Shown here: positions 25,605-33,515 of the stretch, piece by piece
Numbering within the stretch: position 1 is the first letter of the stretch
How the letters are laid out: each line of letters begins with the position of its first letter
Assembly (NCBI RefSeq): GCF_030730205.1
Contig: NZ_JANQVQ010000273.1
Coordinates: 1 to 33,515, forward strand
DNA length: 33,515 nucleotides
Origin: Paraglaciecola sp.
GTDB lineage: Bacteria > Pseudomonadota > Gammaproteobacteria > Enterobacterales > Alteromonadaceae
Direction: 5' to 3'
Translations under genes and position numbers: made by a program
The notes under the pieces: model-generated
Seen by the model: only the letters and a program-made list of their open reading frames with translations
Database searches by the model: none
Told to the model about the DNA's origin: nothing

Positions 25605-28146
25605 ACAATTCACATTTTAACAATGCAAGGTCTTTTGTTTGCGGCGTTAGTACGATGTCTGAAATAACAATGCTGGTATTTTCACTTGCTTGTAAGACGA
25701 ACGGCGCGATAACTGACGCAAAATTTACACCTTTATTCGTAAAGCACTGTAGGTCAATTGTAATGGTTTGCCACTGGTCGTTATTTGCATCTATTAAGTC
25801 GACAAACGAGGTTTCGCCCTTACATTGTTCACCACATTCTATTGATAGCGAGATAGATTCAGGCAGGCCAGACAATAATTTGATATCAAATTGAATAGTT
25901 GAATGGCTGTCGCTTAGTGCACGAAAATCTTCAGGAAAGTTGCTCATTAATAAAAATTTAGCCTGACTGTTATCAAGCCAGGTGAGTTGCAATGAGTCTT
26001 CTTGAACCCGTCTATCTTGAGTACGAATAGCCATACTAGCTGTACTTAAGGTACTGCTGTTCATTTGCATCACGTTACCGTCATCAAGGGTTGCAACGTA
26101 CCAAGGTGCAATCGCACGCCTATCAAACAATGCGCGAGTTTGAGTGCCTGAAGCCTCCTCAGCAACAACCTCATTTAAGTCATTGGCTAGTTCAGCAGGG
26201 CTGGTATAACTCAGGCCATAACCTAATTTGAATAAGGGCTGATAATCCTCATCATAAAAATTTAGTGGGGTTTGGCTTGGGGTCATGGGCCATGAAAAAG
26301 GCAAGCGCCCCGTGAAGTCATAGCTAGCGTCACCCGCTTCGTTTGCCATGATGACATCAGCCACCCCCTCGCCTTGGCTGCCAGGTAACCATGCTGCAAC
26401 AAAAGCATCTGAAGCGTTGAGCTCAGGGTTGACCCACAGAGGACGACCACTTAAAAAGATGCTAACAGTGGGAATACCAGCTGCTTTAAGTTTTTTCAAA
26501 AGCGCTAAATCTCGCTTATTGCCACGCTGGTATTCAAGGTTATCGATATCACCATTACCTTCGGCATAAGGCTCTTCACCAAATACTACAATAGCAACAT
26601 CAGGTTTATCGGTATATTCTCCGGTTTCCGAAAGCACAATTGTGCCGCCAGCGGCATCGACTTTTTCTTTTATACCTTGATAAATAGAATGACCACCGGG
26701 GAAGTCTTGGTTGTTATTACCTGTACCTTGCCATGTAATCGTCCAACCGCCGGACTGCTTGCCGATATTATCAGCGCCATCACCTGCGATTAAAATCGAT
26801 TGCTGCGGCCTAATCGGGAGCAATTGCTTGTTATTTTTAAGCAATACTAAAGACTCTCTCACTGCCTGACGGGCCACTGCTCGATGGGCTTCGTTACCGA
26901 TAACATTGTCTAAGTTTGCGAATTTTCTATCGGCTGGTGCAGGCTTAGTAAATAAACCTGCACGTACTTTAACGCGCAGGATACGGCTTACAGCGTCGTC
27001 CAGTCGCGACATCGAAATAACGCCGGTTTTTACTTGCTCTAAGGTATTTTCATATAGTGGCTTCCATGCTGGCGTCGCCACCATGTAGATATCAAGACCA
27101 GCATTCATTGCTTGTGGACAGCTCTCATTACTGCATCCCGGCACCTGTCCATGACCATTCCAGTCGCCCACCACAAAACCATCAAAACCCATTCTTTCTT
27201 TTAACACTTCAGTCAGTAAGTAACGACTACCATGTACTTTTTCGCCATGCCAACTATTAAACGAGGCCATTACCGATTGAGCTCCTGCGCTTAAGCCCCC
27301 CACATAACCTTGTGCATGGCGCTCGAACAAATGTTGTTCGCTTGATACGTTGTCACCTTGGTCATCACCATTAACAGTACCGCCATCGCCAACAAAATGT
27401 TTTACCGTAGAAATAACATTGTCGTCATTGAAATAGCCACTACTAGGATCACCCTGTAAGCCTTCCACAAATGCATGAGAGTATTCTCGAATTATTGCGG
27501 GATCTTCTGAATAACTTTCGTAAGTTCGCCCCCAACGATCGTCCTGTACGGTGGCCACGGTGGGAGCAAAAATCCAATCAATACCTGTGGCCATCACTTC
27601 TTTAGCGGTAATTTTTGCAACTTGTTTCATTAAGTCTGGGTTATGGGCTGCTCCCAAACCAATATTGTGTGGAAACAACGTCGCGCCGATAACATTGTTG
27701 TGACCATGCACAGCATCGGTGCCCCACATTGTGGGAATGGTAGAGCCGTCTTCACGGTCATCTATGGATGCTAAATACATTTTTTGTGCTAGGGCTATCC
27801 AATCTTGTGGCGTGGCATGTTTATCATTATTTGGAAAAGCACCTCCCCCATTCAGGTACGAGCCAAAACCATAACGGCGCATGTCTGCCACCGTGATATC
27901 TCGGATTTCCGGTTGAATAGTTTGTGCGACCTTTTGTTCGATCGTCATTGAACTCAATAAGTCAGCCACCTGGGCTTCAACAGTAGGATCCGACTTAATC
28001 TGAATATCTAACGCAGGCCAGAAGTCTGGCACTTTCGTTGTTGTCGCTTTATTTTCTATTGTCGTATTGTTGTCTGGTGCTTGACTGCAGCCTCCAACAG
28101 CAACCAAAGAGAGTAGCAACGCAGTGTGTAAAGGGGTAAATTTCAT
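25603..28146 (-). CDS. GH3 exo-beta-glucanase/glucosidase lipoprotein (ExoP-like)
   Basis: A family-3 glycoside hydrolase of 847 residues that removes glucose from the non-reducing ends of beta-glucan oligosaccharides. The N-terminus has a signal peptide and lipobox VGGC (lipidated C20). The barrel domain includes GTDAVHGHNN, KHFVGDG, and the nucleophile motif GFDGFVVGDWNG (D328). The alpha/beta sandwich domain follows (SLVLLKNNKQLLPI). The last 180 residues form a beta-sandwich like the C-terminal galactose-binding-like domain of Pseudoalteromonas ExoP. The start overlaps the permease stop as TAATG, with GGAG 10 nt upstream. The lipid anchor places it at the envelope; which face is not clear. 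Confidence 0.94.
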   Translation of the reverse strand: MKFTPLHTALLLSLVAVGGCSQAPDNNTTIENKATTTKVPDFWPALDIQIKSDPTVEAQVADLLSSMTIEQKVAQTIQPEIRDITVADMRRYGFGSYLNGGGAFPNNDKHATPQDWIALAQKMYLASIDDREDGSTIPTMWGTDAVHGHNNVIGATLFPHNIGLGAAHNPDLMKQVAKITAKEVMATGIDWIFAPTVATVQDDRWGRTYESYSEDPAIIREYSHAFVEGLQGDPSSGYFNDDNVISTVKHFVGDGGTVNGDDQGDNVSSEQHLFERHAQGYVGGLSAGAQSVMASFNSWHGEKVHGSRYLLTEVLKERMGFDGFVVGDWNGHGQVPGCSNESCPQAMNAGLDIYMVATPAWKPLYENTLEQVKTGVISMSRLDDAVSRILRVKVRAGLFTKPAPADRKFANLDNVIGNEAHRAVARQAVRESLVLLKNNKQLLPIRPQQSILIAGDGADNIGKQSGGWTITWQGTGNNNQDFPGGHSIYQGIKEKVDAAGGTIVLSETGEYTDKPDVAIVVFGEEPYAEGNGDIDNLEYQRGNKRDLALLKKLKAAGIPTVSIFLSGRPLWVNPELNASDAFVAAWLPGSQGEGVADVIMANEAGDASYDFTGRLPFSWPMTPSQTPLNFYDEDYQPLFKLGYGLSYTSPAELANDLNEVVAEEASGTQTRALFDRRAIAPWYVATLDDGNVMQMNSSTLSTASMAIRTQDRRVQEDSLQLTWLDNSQAKFLLMSNFPEDFRALSDSHSTIQFDIKLLSGLPESISLSIECGEQCKGETSFVDLIDANNDQWQTITIDLQCFTNKGVNFASVIAPFVLQASENTSIVISDIVLTPQTKDLALLKCEL

Positions 28147-29429
28147 TAAAGGGGCACTCCTGATGAGTTAACTTGAGCATCATTCTGGCGAGGATTTGAA
28201 CCAAACAATGCAAAATACGCGATATATGCATAACAAAGTACGGGTAATAAAAATGAAAGTTGCAAGCCAATTTGGTCGGCCAATAAGCCCTGGACAACCG
28301 GTACAATGGCACCGCCTACAATCGCTAAACACAGTAATCCAGAGCCCTGACTGGTGTTAGCCCCTAAACCAAACAAGCTCAGACTAAAAATGGTAGGAAA
28401 CATGATCGAGTTGAATAGGCCAATCAACAGTATTGACCACATGGCCAATGGGCCTGAGCCTAAAATAGCGATCATTAATAAACAGACTGAAATCAAACAA
28501 TTAACGCTCAGTAAAAGTTTGGGTGACACTTTCTGCATTAGCACGGCACCGATAAAACGTCCTACCATGGCGCCACCCCAATAATAGGCAATATAATTAG
28601 CAGCCACTGCTTGAGGCATATCTGCGATGTGCTTTTCGCCTAAGAAGTTAATCAATAAGCCACCGATTGACACTTCCGCGCCAACATAAGCAAATATCCC
28701 TAAGGCGCCTAACGTTAAATGGCGATGTTTAAATAAAGATTTCATGGATGAGATTTGCGTCGTATCAACTTGCTGAGGCTGAGTGCCTGACAACTTTACG
28801 TTCAAAAAATAAACCGCGAGCGCGACCAGCATTGATGCCAGCACAATATAAGGAACGATGACCTTTTGTGCTTCACTTTCGACATTTGATTGCACAGTGC
28901 TAAAAAGTAAATACCCGCCAATAATCGGCGCAATTGTGGTGCCTAAAGAATTGAAAGCCTGAGTCATGGTTAGACGGCTACTCGCCTTGCTCGCGCTGCC
29001 TAGTAACGTCACTAATGGATTAGCCGCAACTTGTAACACCGTAATCCCAGAGGCCAATACAAATAAGGCCCCTAGAAACATCCAATATAATTCTAATACA
29101 GCCGCAGGGATAAATAGAAGACAGCCCAATGCCGCCGTGAATAATCCAGAAGCAATGCCTTTTTGGTAACCAATCTTTTTAACAAGATTACCTGCAGGAA
29201 CTGAAATAATGAAATAAGCACCAAAAAAACAGAATTGAATCAAATTAGCTTGGGCATAATTTAAAACAAAGATGTCTTTTAAATGAGGGATCAAAATGTC
29301 ATTGAGGGCGGTAATGAAACCCCACATAAAAAACAACGAAGTTAGCGAAACTAGCGCAAAGCCATGTTTCTGTTCAGGTGCAAGCTGAGCATGAGCATTG
29401 CCTACCTCAGCCATTGGTATTTGAGCCAT
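28146..29429 (-). CDS. GluP/FucP-type glucose-galactose MFS permease
   Basis: A 12-helix sugar:proton symporter of the fucose-permease family, 427 residues. Family features are HGFALVSLTSLFFMWGFITALNDILIPHLK in TM1, the FFGAYFIISVPAGNLVKKIGYQKGI segment of TM2-3, and VLQVAANPLVTLLG in TM4. The most likely substrate is glucose released by the co-transcribed GH3 enzyme. ATG at 29429 has AAGGG 6 nt upstream. It heads a leftward two-gene operon, divergent from the GH1 gene and sharing a 267-bp control region with a perfect LacI-type palindrome. Confidence 0.92.
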   Translation of the reverse strand: MAQIPMAEVGNAHAQLAPEQKHGFALVSLTSLFFMWGFITALNDILIPHLKDIFVLNYAQANLIQFCFFGAYFIISVPAGNLVKKIGYQKGIASGLFTAALGCLLFIPAAVLELYWMFLGALFVLASGITVLQVAANPLVTLLGSASKASSRLTMTQAFNSLGTTIAPIIGGYLLFSTVQSNVESEAQKVIVPYIVLASMLVALAVYFLNVKLSGTQPQQVDTTQISSMKSLFKHRHLTLGALGIFAYVGAEVSIGGLLINFLGEKHIADMPQAVAANYIAYYWGGAMVGRFIGAVLMQKVSPKLLLSVNCLISVCLLMIAILGSGPLAMWSILLIGLFNSIMFPTIFSLSLFGLGANTSQGSGLLCLAIVGGAIVPVVQGLLADQIGLQLSFLLPVLCYAYIAYFALFGSNPRQNDAQVNSSGVPL

Positions 29430-29696
29430 TTTTAACCCTTAGTAACAATAATTGAACAAAAAAGCCTATCGCGAACCCATTTTATTTATCTTTATCAGGC
29501 TTTAAAGCATTGATAAATAAGAATAAATTGAGCGCATAGCGCTTCACTGTAACATTTCTAATTGACGCAACATTAACATCGATATAACATTCATGTAAGC
29601 GCTTACAATAATTGCAACAAATAAAAATGTCTAGTTATTTATTGTTGTGAGCTATGCAAGCCTTCCCGAAATATGTCGTATAAAAAGAGAACTACC
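29430..29696. promoter_or_regulatory. Divergent control region, permease-GH3 / GH1 operons
   Basis: The 267-bp A+T-rich spacer contains the perfect operator at 29594-29607. Leftwards, TTGTAA, a 16-bp spacer and TATATC would put the palindrome over the -35 and spacer; rightwards, TTGCAA near 29613 with a poor -10 is the best seen. Neither promoter is secure. Confidence 0.5.
29594..29607. promoter_or_regulatory. Perfect LacI-type operator
   Basis: TGTAAGCGCTTACA, a fully symmetric 14-mer between the divergent permease and GH1 genes, 90 bp before the GH1 start. It is the best of three related sites and the likely target of the LacI-family protein encoded at 32465-33466. Confidence 0.82.
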
Positions 29697-31079
29697 ATGC
29701 TAAAGCAACCTGTCCTTCTTACCCATTCTCTGCAACTACCCAGCGACTCGCGTTTGTTGTCGAGCGATTTTACTTTTGGCGTGGCCACTGCGGCGTTTCA
29801 AATTGAAGGTGGGGCAACTTCAAGATTAAAAAATATATGGGATACCTTTTGCGACAAACCCAGCACAATTAAAGACCACTCAAATGGCTTGACTGCCTGC
29901 GATCACTTTTCCTTGTGGGAACAAGATATCGATTTAATCGCTTCATTAGGCGTTGACGCTTACCGCTTTTCGATATCATGGCCACGGGTGATTGATAAAC
30001 AGGGACAATTAGTCAAAGACGGGGTAGATTTTTACAACAATATACTGGATAAATTACAGGCCAAAAATATCAAAGCCTATGTCACTCTCTATCACTGGGA
30101 TCTACCTCAACATATTGAAGATATGGGTGGATGGCTCAACCGTCAAACAGCGTATTTATTTCAAAATTATGTCGACTTAATCAGCAAGGCCTTTGGCAAC
30201 AAAGTATTCTCTTATGCCACTCTCAATGAGCCGTTTTGCAGTGCCTATTTAGGTTACGAAATTGGTGTGCATGCGCCGGGCTTAATCGGCCCCGAGTATG
30301 GAAAAAAAGCAGCTCATCATTTACTTTTGGCTCACGGTTTGGCCATGCAAGTTCTACAAAAAAACTGTCCGACTGCCTTAAACGGTATTGTGTTGAATTT
30401 CAGTCCTTGTCATAGTCTCACCGAAAATCCCGCAGACCTAGCAGCCGCTAAATTGGCCGATCAACATTTTAATCAATGGTATATCAGACCTGTTTTAGAA
30501 GGGGCTTATCCCGATTTAATCAATCAGCTACCCCATGCCCATAGACCTGATATTGTTGAAGGCGATTTAGCGATTATCTCGGCGCCCTTAGACTATATTG
30601 GCGTTAACTATTACACCCGCGAAATCTATCAGGCAGAAACTCAACAAGGGTTTCAAAAAGTCATGGATAAACCGCTGCCCCTAACCGACATGGGTTGGGA
30701 AATATATCCGCAAGGTTTATCAGAACTTTTACTCGACTTGCACCGTACTTATAAGCTACCCCCCATTTTAATCACTGAAAATGGTGCGGCCATGCCGGAC
30801 AAAATTATCAACAACACCGTTAATGACCGACAACGTTTAGACTATTATCAAAGTCACTTATTGGCAGTAGACGACGCAATAAGGCAGGGCGTTGATATAA
30901 GAGGGTATTTCGCCTGGAGTTTAATGGATAATTTTGAATGGGCAGAAGGTTATGTCAAACGTTTTGGTATTGTGTATGTTGATTACGCAACGATGAAACG
31001 AACAATTAAGGCCAGTGGTTTAGCGTATCGAAATTTATTAAACAGCAGACCTCATCGTGTAAGTCATTCAATAGGTTAA
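29697..31079 (+). CDS. GH1 beta-glucosidase, cytoplasmic
   Basis: A family-1 glycosidase of 460 residues that splits beta-linked glucobioses and short oligosaccharides. The acid/base Glu is in YATLNEPF (E178) and the nucleophile in LITENGAA (E361); the substrate-binding FQIEGG and CDHF-W blocks are present. No signal peptide, so it acts in the cytoplasm. ATG at 29697 is chosen for its GAGA about 8 nt upstream; an in-frame ATG at 29673 lacks a Shine-Dalgarno. It heads a rightward operon with the GPH symporter (7-nt gap) and the LacI regulator. Confidence 0.95.
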   Translation: MLKQPVLLTHSLQLPSDSRLLSSDFTFGVATAAFQIEGGATSRLKNIWDTFCDKPSTIKDHSNGLTACDHFSLWEQDIDLIASLGVDAYRFSISWPRVIDKQGQLVKDGVDFYNNILDKLQAKNIKAYVTLYHWDLPQHIEDMGGWLNRQTAYLFQNYVDLISKAFGNKVFSYATLNEPFCSAYLGYEIGVHAPGLIGPEYGKKAAHHLLLAHGLAMQVLQKNCPTALNGIVLNFSPCHSLTENPADLAAAKLADQHFNQWYIRPVLEGAYPDLINQLPHAHRPDIVEGDLAIISAPLDYIGVNYYTREIYQAETQQGFQKVMDKPLPLTDMGWEIYPQGLSELLLDLHRTYKLPPILITENGAAMPDKIINNTVNDRQRLDYYQSHLLAVDDAIRQGVDIRGYFAWSLMDNFEWAEGYVKRFGIVYVDYATMKRTIKASGLAYRNLLNSRPHRVSHSIG

Positions 31080-31086
31080 TTTATCT

Positions 31087-32412
31087 ATGCTACATACTCG
31101 AGAAAAAATTGCCTACGGACTTGGTGACACTGCCAGCAACATCGTTTTTCAGACGGTCATGTTGTTTTTGTCTTTTTTCTATACGGATATTTTTGGTATT
31201 TCGCCTGCAATAGTCGGCACTATGTTTTTAGCCGTAAGAATTTTGGATGCGGTCACCGACCCACTGATGGGCGCGATAACGGATCGCACTCAAAGTCGCC
31301 ATGGTAAATTTCGTCCCTACCTACTCTGGCTCTGCGTTCCTTTTGCCGCGATCAGTGTACTCGCATTCACCACACCTGATTTATCGATGCAGGGCAAAAT
31401 TATTTATGCCTTTGTGACTTATAGCTTGTTGATGATTGCCTACACCGCAATCAACATTCCCTACTCTGCTTTGGGTGCGGTGATGACCAGCGACCCCGGT
31501 GAACGAGTATCTCTACAATCTTATCGCTTTGTTTGCGCCATGCTTGGTGGTTTACTCGTCACATCATTGACGTTGCCCCTGGTTGATTGGTTTGGAGCAG
31601 GAGACAAAGCCAAAGGCTACCAACTGACTATCGGCGCGATGAGTATCTTGGGCATTGGATTATTTTTATTATGCTTCTTTGGCACTAAAGAAAGAGTAAT
31701 TGCACCGAGTGATGTTAAAACCACTCTCAAACAAGACTTTAAATCACTGCTGAAAAATGACCAATGGCGCGTGTTATGCGGGGCTGCTCTGTTTTTATTA
31801 ATTGGCATGGTGCTGCGCTCAACACTGGCGATTTATTATGTGAAATACTACTTACAGCGCGAAGAGCTCATCACTGCGTTTATCACCTTAGGCATGATAG
31901 GCAATATAGTGGGCTGTTTATGTTCACCTTATATCGCCCGAAAAATCGGTAAAGTGAAAGCCTATATCGGATTGCAAGTCGTGGCTGCGATTATCAGTAT
32001 GTTGAGCTATTTTATTGGCGCAGAGCAACTGTTCTTAGCATTTATTGCGTATTTTCTGTGGAGTTTCTTTATTCAAATGGCGACTCCACTTCTATGGGCA
32101 AAAATGGCGGACACGGTAGATTATGGACAGTGGTTAACGGGGATCAGAATAACCGGCATTGTATACTCATCAGTGGTATTTTTTATTAAACTTGGTCTTG
32201 CTCTTGGTGGTGCTTTTGCAGGTTGGTTATTAGCTTTTTATGGCTATGAAGCAGGAGCAGAGCAAAGTGATAGCGTGAAACAAGGCATCGTATTTTCATT
32301 TGCTATTTATCCTGGCATCGCTTCCTTGTTAGTTGCTTTTATAATGCGCTACTATCGCCTAACCGAAACAAAGGTCAGCAACATTCAAAAAGAGTTGAGT
32401 AAGGTGACCTAA
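31087..32412 (+). CDS. GPH-family glycoside:cation symporter
   Basis: A 441-residue, 12-helix transporter of the glycoside-pentoside-hexuronide family (MelB, XylP, LacS type). The N-terminus is diagnostic: EKIAYGLGDTASNIVFQ, then FYTDIFGISPAIVGTMFL and DAVTDPLMGAITDRTQSRHGKFRPYLLW, with the cation-site Asp residues. It lies directly after the GH1 gene, so it probably imports laminaribiose, cellobiose or a similar beta-glucoside for that enzyme. An AGG overlapping the GH1 stop serves as ribosome-binding site. Confidence 0.92.
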   Translation: MLHTREKIAYGLGDTASNIVFQTVMLFLSFFYTDIFGISPAIVGTMFLAVRILDAVTDPLMGAITDRTQSRHGKFRPYLLWLCVPFAAISVLAFTTPDLSMQGKIIYAFVTYSLLMIAYTAINIPYSALGAVMTSDPGERVSLQSYRFVCAMLGGLLVTSLTLPLVDWFGAGDKAKGYQLTIGAMSILGIGLFLLCFFGTKERVIAPSDVKTTLKQDFKSLLKNDQWRVLCGAALFLLIGMVLRSTLAIYYVKYYLQREELITAFITLGMIGNIVGCLCSPYIARKIGKVKAYIGLQVVAAIISMLSYFIGAEQLFLAFIAYFLWSFFIQMATPLLWAKMADTVDYGQWLTGIRITGIVYSSVVFFIKLGLALGGAFAGWLLAFYGYEAGAEQSDSVKQGIVFSFAIYPGIASLLVAFIMRYYRLTETKVSNIQKELSKVT

Positions 32413-32464
32413 GCACAACTTAATGCCTTTAAGGCAGCAGTGTTAATGGAATATTAGCTACACT

Positions 32465-33466
32465 ATGGCAACAATTTATCAAGTCTCAGAACTCGCGGGT
32501 GTATCATTGGCAACCGTATCGAGAGTTATTAACAATAACTCTATTGTCAGTGAAAAAACCAAAAACAAAGTCTTATCAGCCATGAAAACGTTGGATTACC
32601 GTCCCAATACTATGGCGCAATCCCTTGCATCAAACCGCTCAAATAGTGTTGGAATTTTAGTTTCAGAATTACACGGTTCATTTTACGGCACCATGATGAG
32701 TGACATTGAACTTGCCCTACGTGAATTTGGCAAACATGCGGTTATCACCGCCGGCCACAGTGATGAAAAAAGCGAAAAAGAAGGGGTTGAGTTTCTAATT
32801 AGCCGCAGCTGCGATGCACTTATTTTGCATGTAGAAGCGGTGTCTGATGACTATCTAATTGACCTTAAAAAACGCAATATCCCTTTTGTTACAGTAAACC
32901 GCTACATCCCAGAAATAGCCTCAAATTGTATTTGCCTAGATAACGAACTAGGTGGTTACATCGCTACCCATTTTTTACTCCAACAAGGCCATCGTGACAT
33001 TGCCTACATCGCAGGGCCTTTATGGAAAATAGATGCCAATGATCGTTATAAAGGGCATTTACGTGCCTTAGCTGAATTTGATGTACAGCCTCATCCAAGG
33101 CTTATGTTTGAAGGTAACTTTCAAGAAGAAGGAGGGCAAAAAGGCGTTCAATACTTACTGGAAACAGGCTTATCTTTTAGTGCCATTGCTTGCGCAAATG
33201 ATGAGATGGCCGCTGGAGCCATGAGTGCCTTACGTGAAAAAGGCCGTCATATTCCTGACGATATATCGGTTATGGGCTTCGACAATCTCATTTTCAGTCG
33301 TTACACCTACCCTAAACTTTCAACCATTAATTATCCTATCTCAGCAATCGGCAAAACCGCTGCCAGCTGGGTACTTAATAATTTATATATTGATCGTAAA
33401 GAAGATATTCAGCATCTATTCACTCCAGAGTTAGTGGTCAGAGACTCTGTCAAAAAAATTAATTAA
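32465..33466 (+). CDS. LacI-family transcriptional regulator
   Basis: A 333-residue repressor-type regulator. Residues 2-50 are the helix-turn-helix and hinge (ATIYQVSELAGVSLATVSRVINNN), followed by a periplasmic-binding-like sugar domain ending FTPELVVRDSV. It is the third gene of the GH1-GPH unit and the obvious candidate to bind the three TGTAAGCGCTTACA-type sites, releasing them in response to a glucoside or glucose derivative. The start is poorly supplied: only a distant GGA lies upstream, with a small TGCCTTTAAGGCA palindrome at 32424-32436 in the 52-bp gap. Low-level translation would suit a repressor. Confidence 0.94.
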   Translation: MATIYQVSELAGVSLATVSRVINNNSIVSEKTKNKVLSAMKTLDYRPNTMAQSLASNRSNSVGILVSELHGSFYGTMMSDIELALREFGKHAVITAGHSDEKSEKEGVEFLISRSCDALILHVEAVSDDYLIDLKKRNIPFVTVNRYIPEIASNCICLDNELGGYIATHFLLQQGHRDIAYIAGPLWKIDANDRYKGHLRALAEFDVQPHPRLMFEGNFQEEGGQKGVQYLLETGLSFSAIACANDEMAAGAMSALREKGRHIPDDISVMGFDNLIFSRYTYPKLSTINYPISAIGKTAASWVLNNLYIDRKEDIQHLFTPELVVRDSVKKIN

Positions 33467-33515
33467 TACATTTTGATCGCTTCATTGTCCCGTCCTAAAA
33501 TAAATTGACGGTGTT
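33467..33515. other. Downstream tail with small inverted repeat
   Basis: The 49 bases after the regulator gene contain CCGTC (33490-33494) and GACGG (33507-33511), a 5-bp inverted repeat with a 12-nt A+T-rich loop. It could be a weak terminator or the first bases of a mobile-element end; the window stops before this can be judged. Confidence 0.25.

Noticed and set aside
25523-25894. A 123-codon rightward reading frame with AAGG before its ATG, overlapping the GH3 3' end
   Set aside because: Most of it is antisense to a secure GH3 gene, it runs through a strong terminator hairpin, and the translation has no recognisable features.
29535-29548. A fourth operator-like sequence around AGCGCTT in the permease/GH1 spacer
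   Set aside because: Only the central TAGCGCTT resembles the other sites; the outer bases do not match and symmetry is lost.
1-33515. CRISPR arrays, prophage genes, toxin-antitoxin pairs, transposases
   Set aside because: None seen: no regularly spaced repeats, integrases, transposases or paired small toxin genes in the window.

Overview
The window reads as a chromosomal segment of a marine heterotrophic gammaproteobacterium, most likely from the Alteromonadaceae (Paraglaciecola/Glaciecola-like). This placement is an inference. It rests on the rimP-nusA-infB-rbfA-truB housekeeping operon, proteins close to Escherichia coli in length and motif, the style of the TonB-dependent receptor, and a laminarin-type sugar locus without SusD. 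No database search was run.

Left part (1-9.4 kb): rpsO, transcribed leftwards, opens the window with its own promoter and terminator. It is followed by a secreted protein of unknown function, a short-form ribosome hibernation factor (hpf), a LysR-type regulator divergent from a two-gene RND efflux operon, and a leftward eutBC pair for ethanolamine ammonia-lyase with no other eut gene. In E. coli, rpsO directly follows truB; here about 9 kb of unrelated genes lies between them.

Middle (9.5-16 kb): truB, rbfA, infB, nusA and rimP form a leftward operon for translation and transcription factors. It has a good sigma70-like promoter at about 15,980-16,005 and a leader of about 277 nt. The leader carries an intrinsic terminator and a second terminator-like hairpin just before rimP, as expected for the rimP-leader class of attenuators. 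rimP and truB both appear to start with TTG.

Right part (16-33.5 kb): a beta-glucan (laminarin-like) utilisation locus. Leftward genes are a GluP/FucP-type sugar permease coupled by TAATG to a GH3 exo-glucanase lipoprotein, then a GH16 endo-glucanase lipoprotein with three tandem C-terminal modules, a TonB-dependent receptor, and a triad of flavin-dependent halogenase, SapC-like protein and cupin/JmjC-like protein. Rightward genes are a cytoplasmic GH1 beta-glucosidase, a GPH-family symporter and a LacI-family regulator. In the working model, surface GH16 cuts the polymer, the receptor imports oligosaccharides, GH3 trims them at the envelope, the two permeases carry glucose and short glucosides inward, and GH1 finishes hydrolysis. 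Three near-identical 14-bp palindromes (TGTAAGCGCTTACA type) stand at the GH16 promoter, at the GluP/GH1 divergent promoter and at a third site next to the GH3 3' end. They are the probable operators of the LacI protein.

The least explained parts are the halogenase-SapC-cupin triad, the halogenase's altered WxWxIP motif, and a possible short rightward transcript at 25.46-25.60 kb. That stretch has an operator, a promoter-like sequence, two strong hairpins and a U-tract, but no convincing gene.
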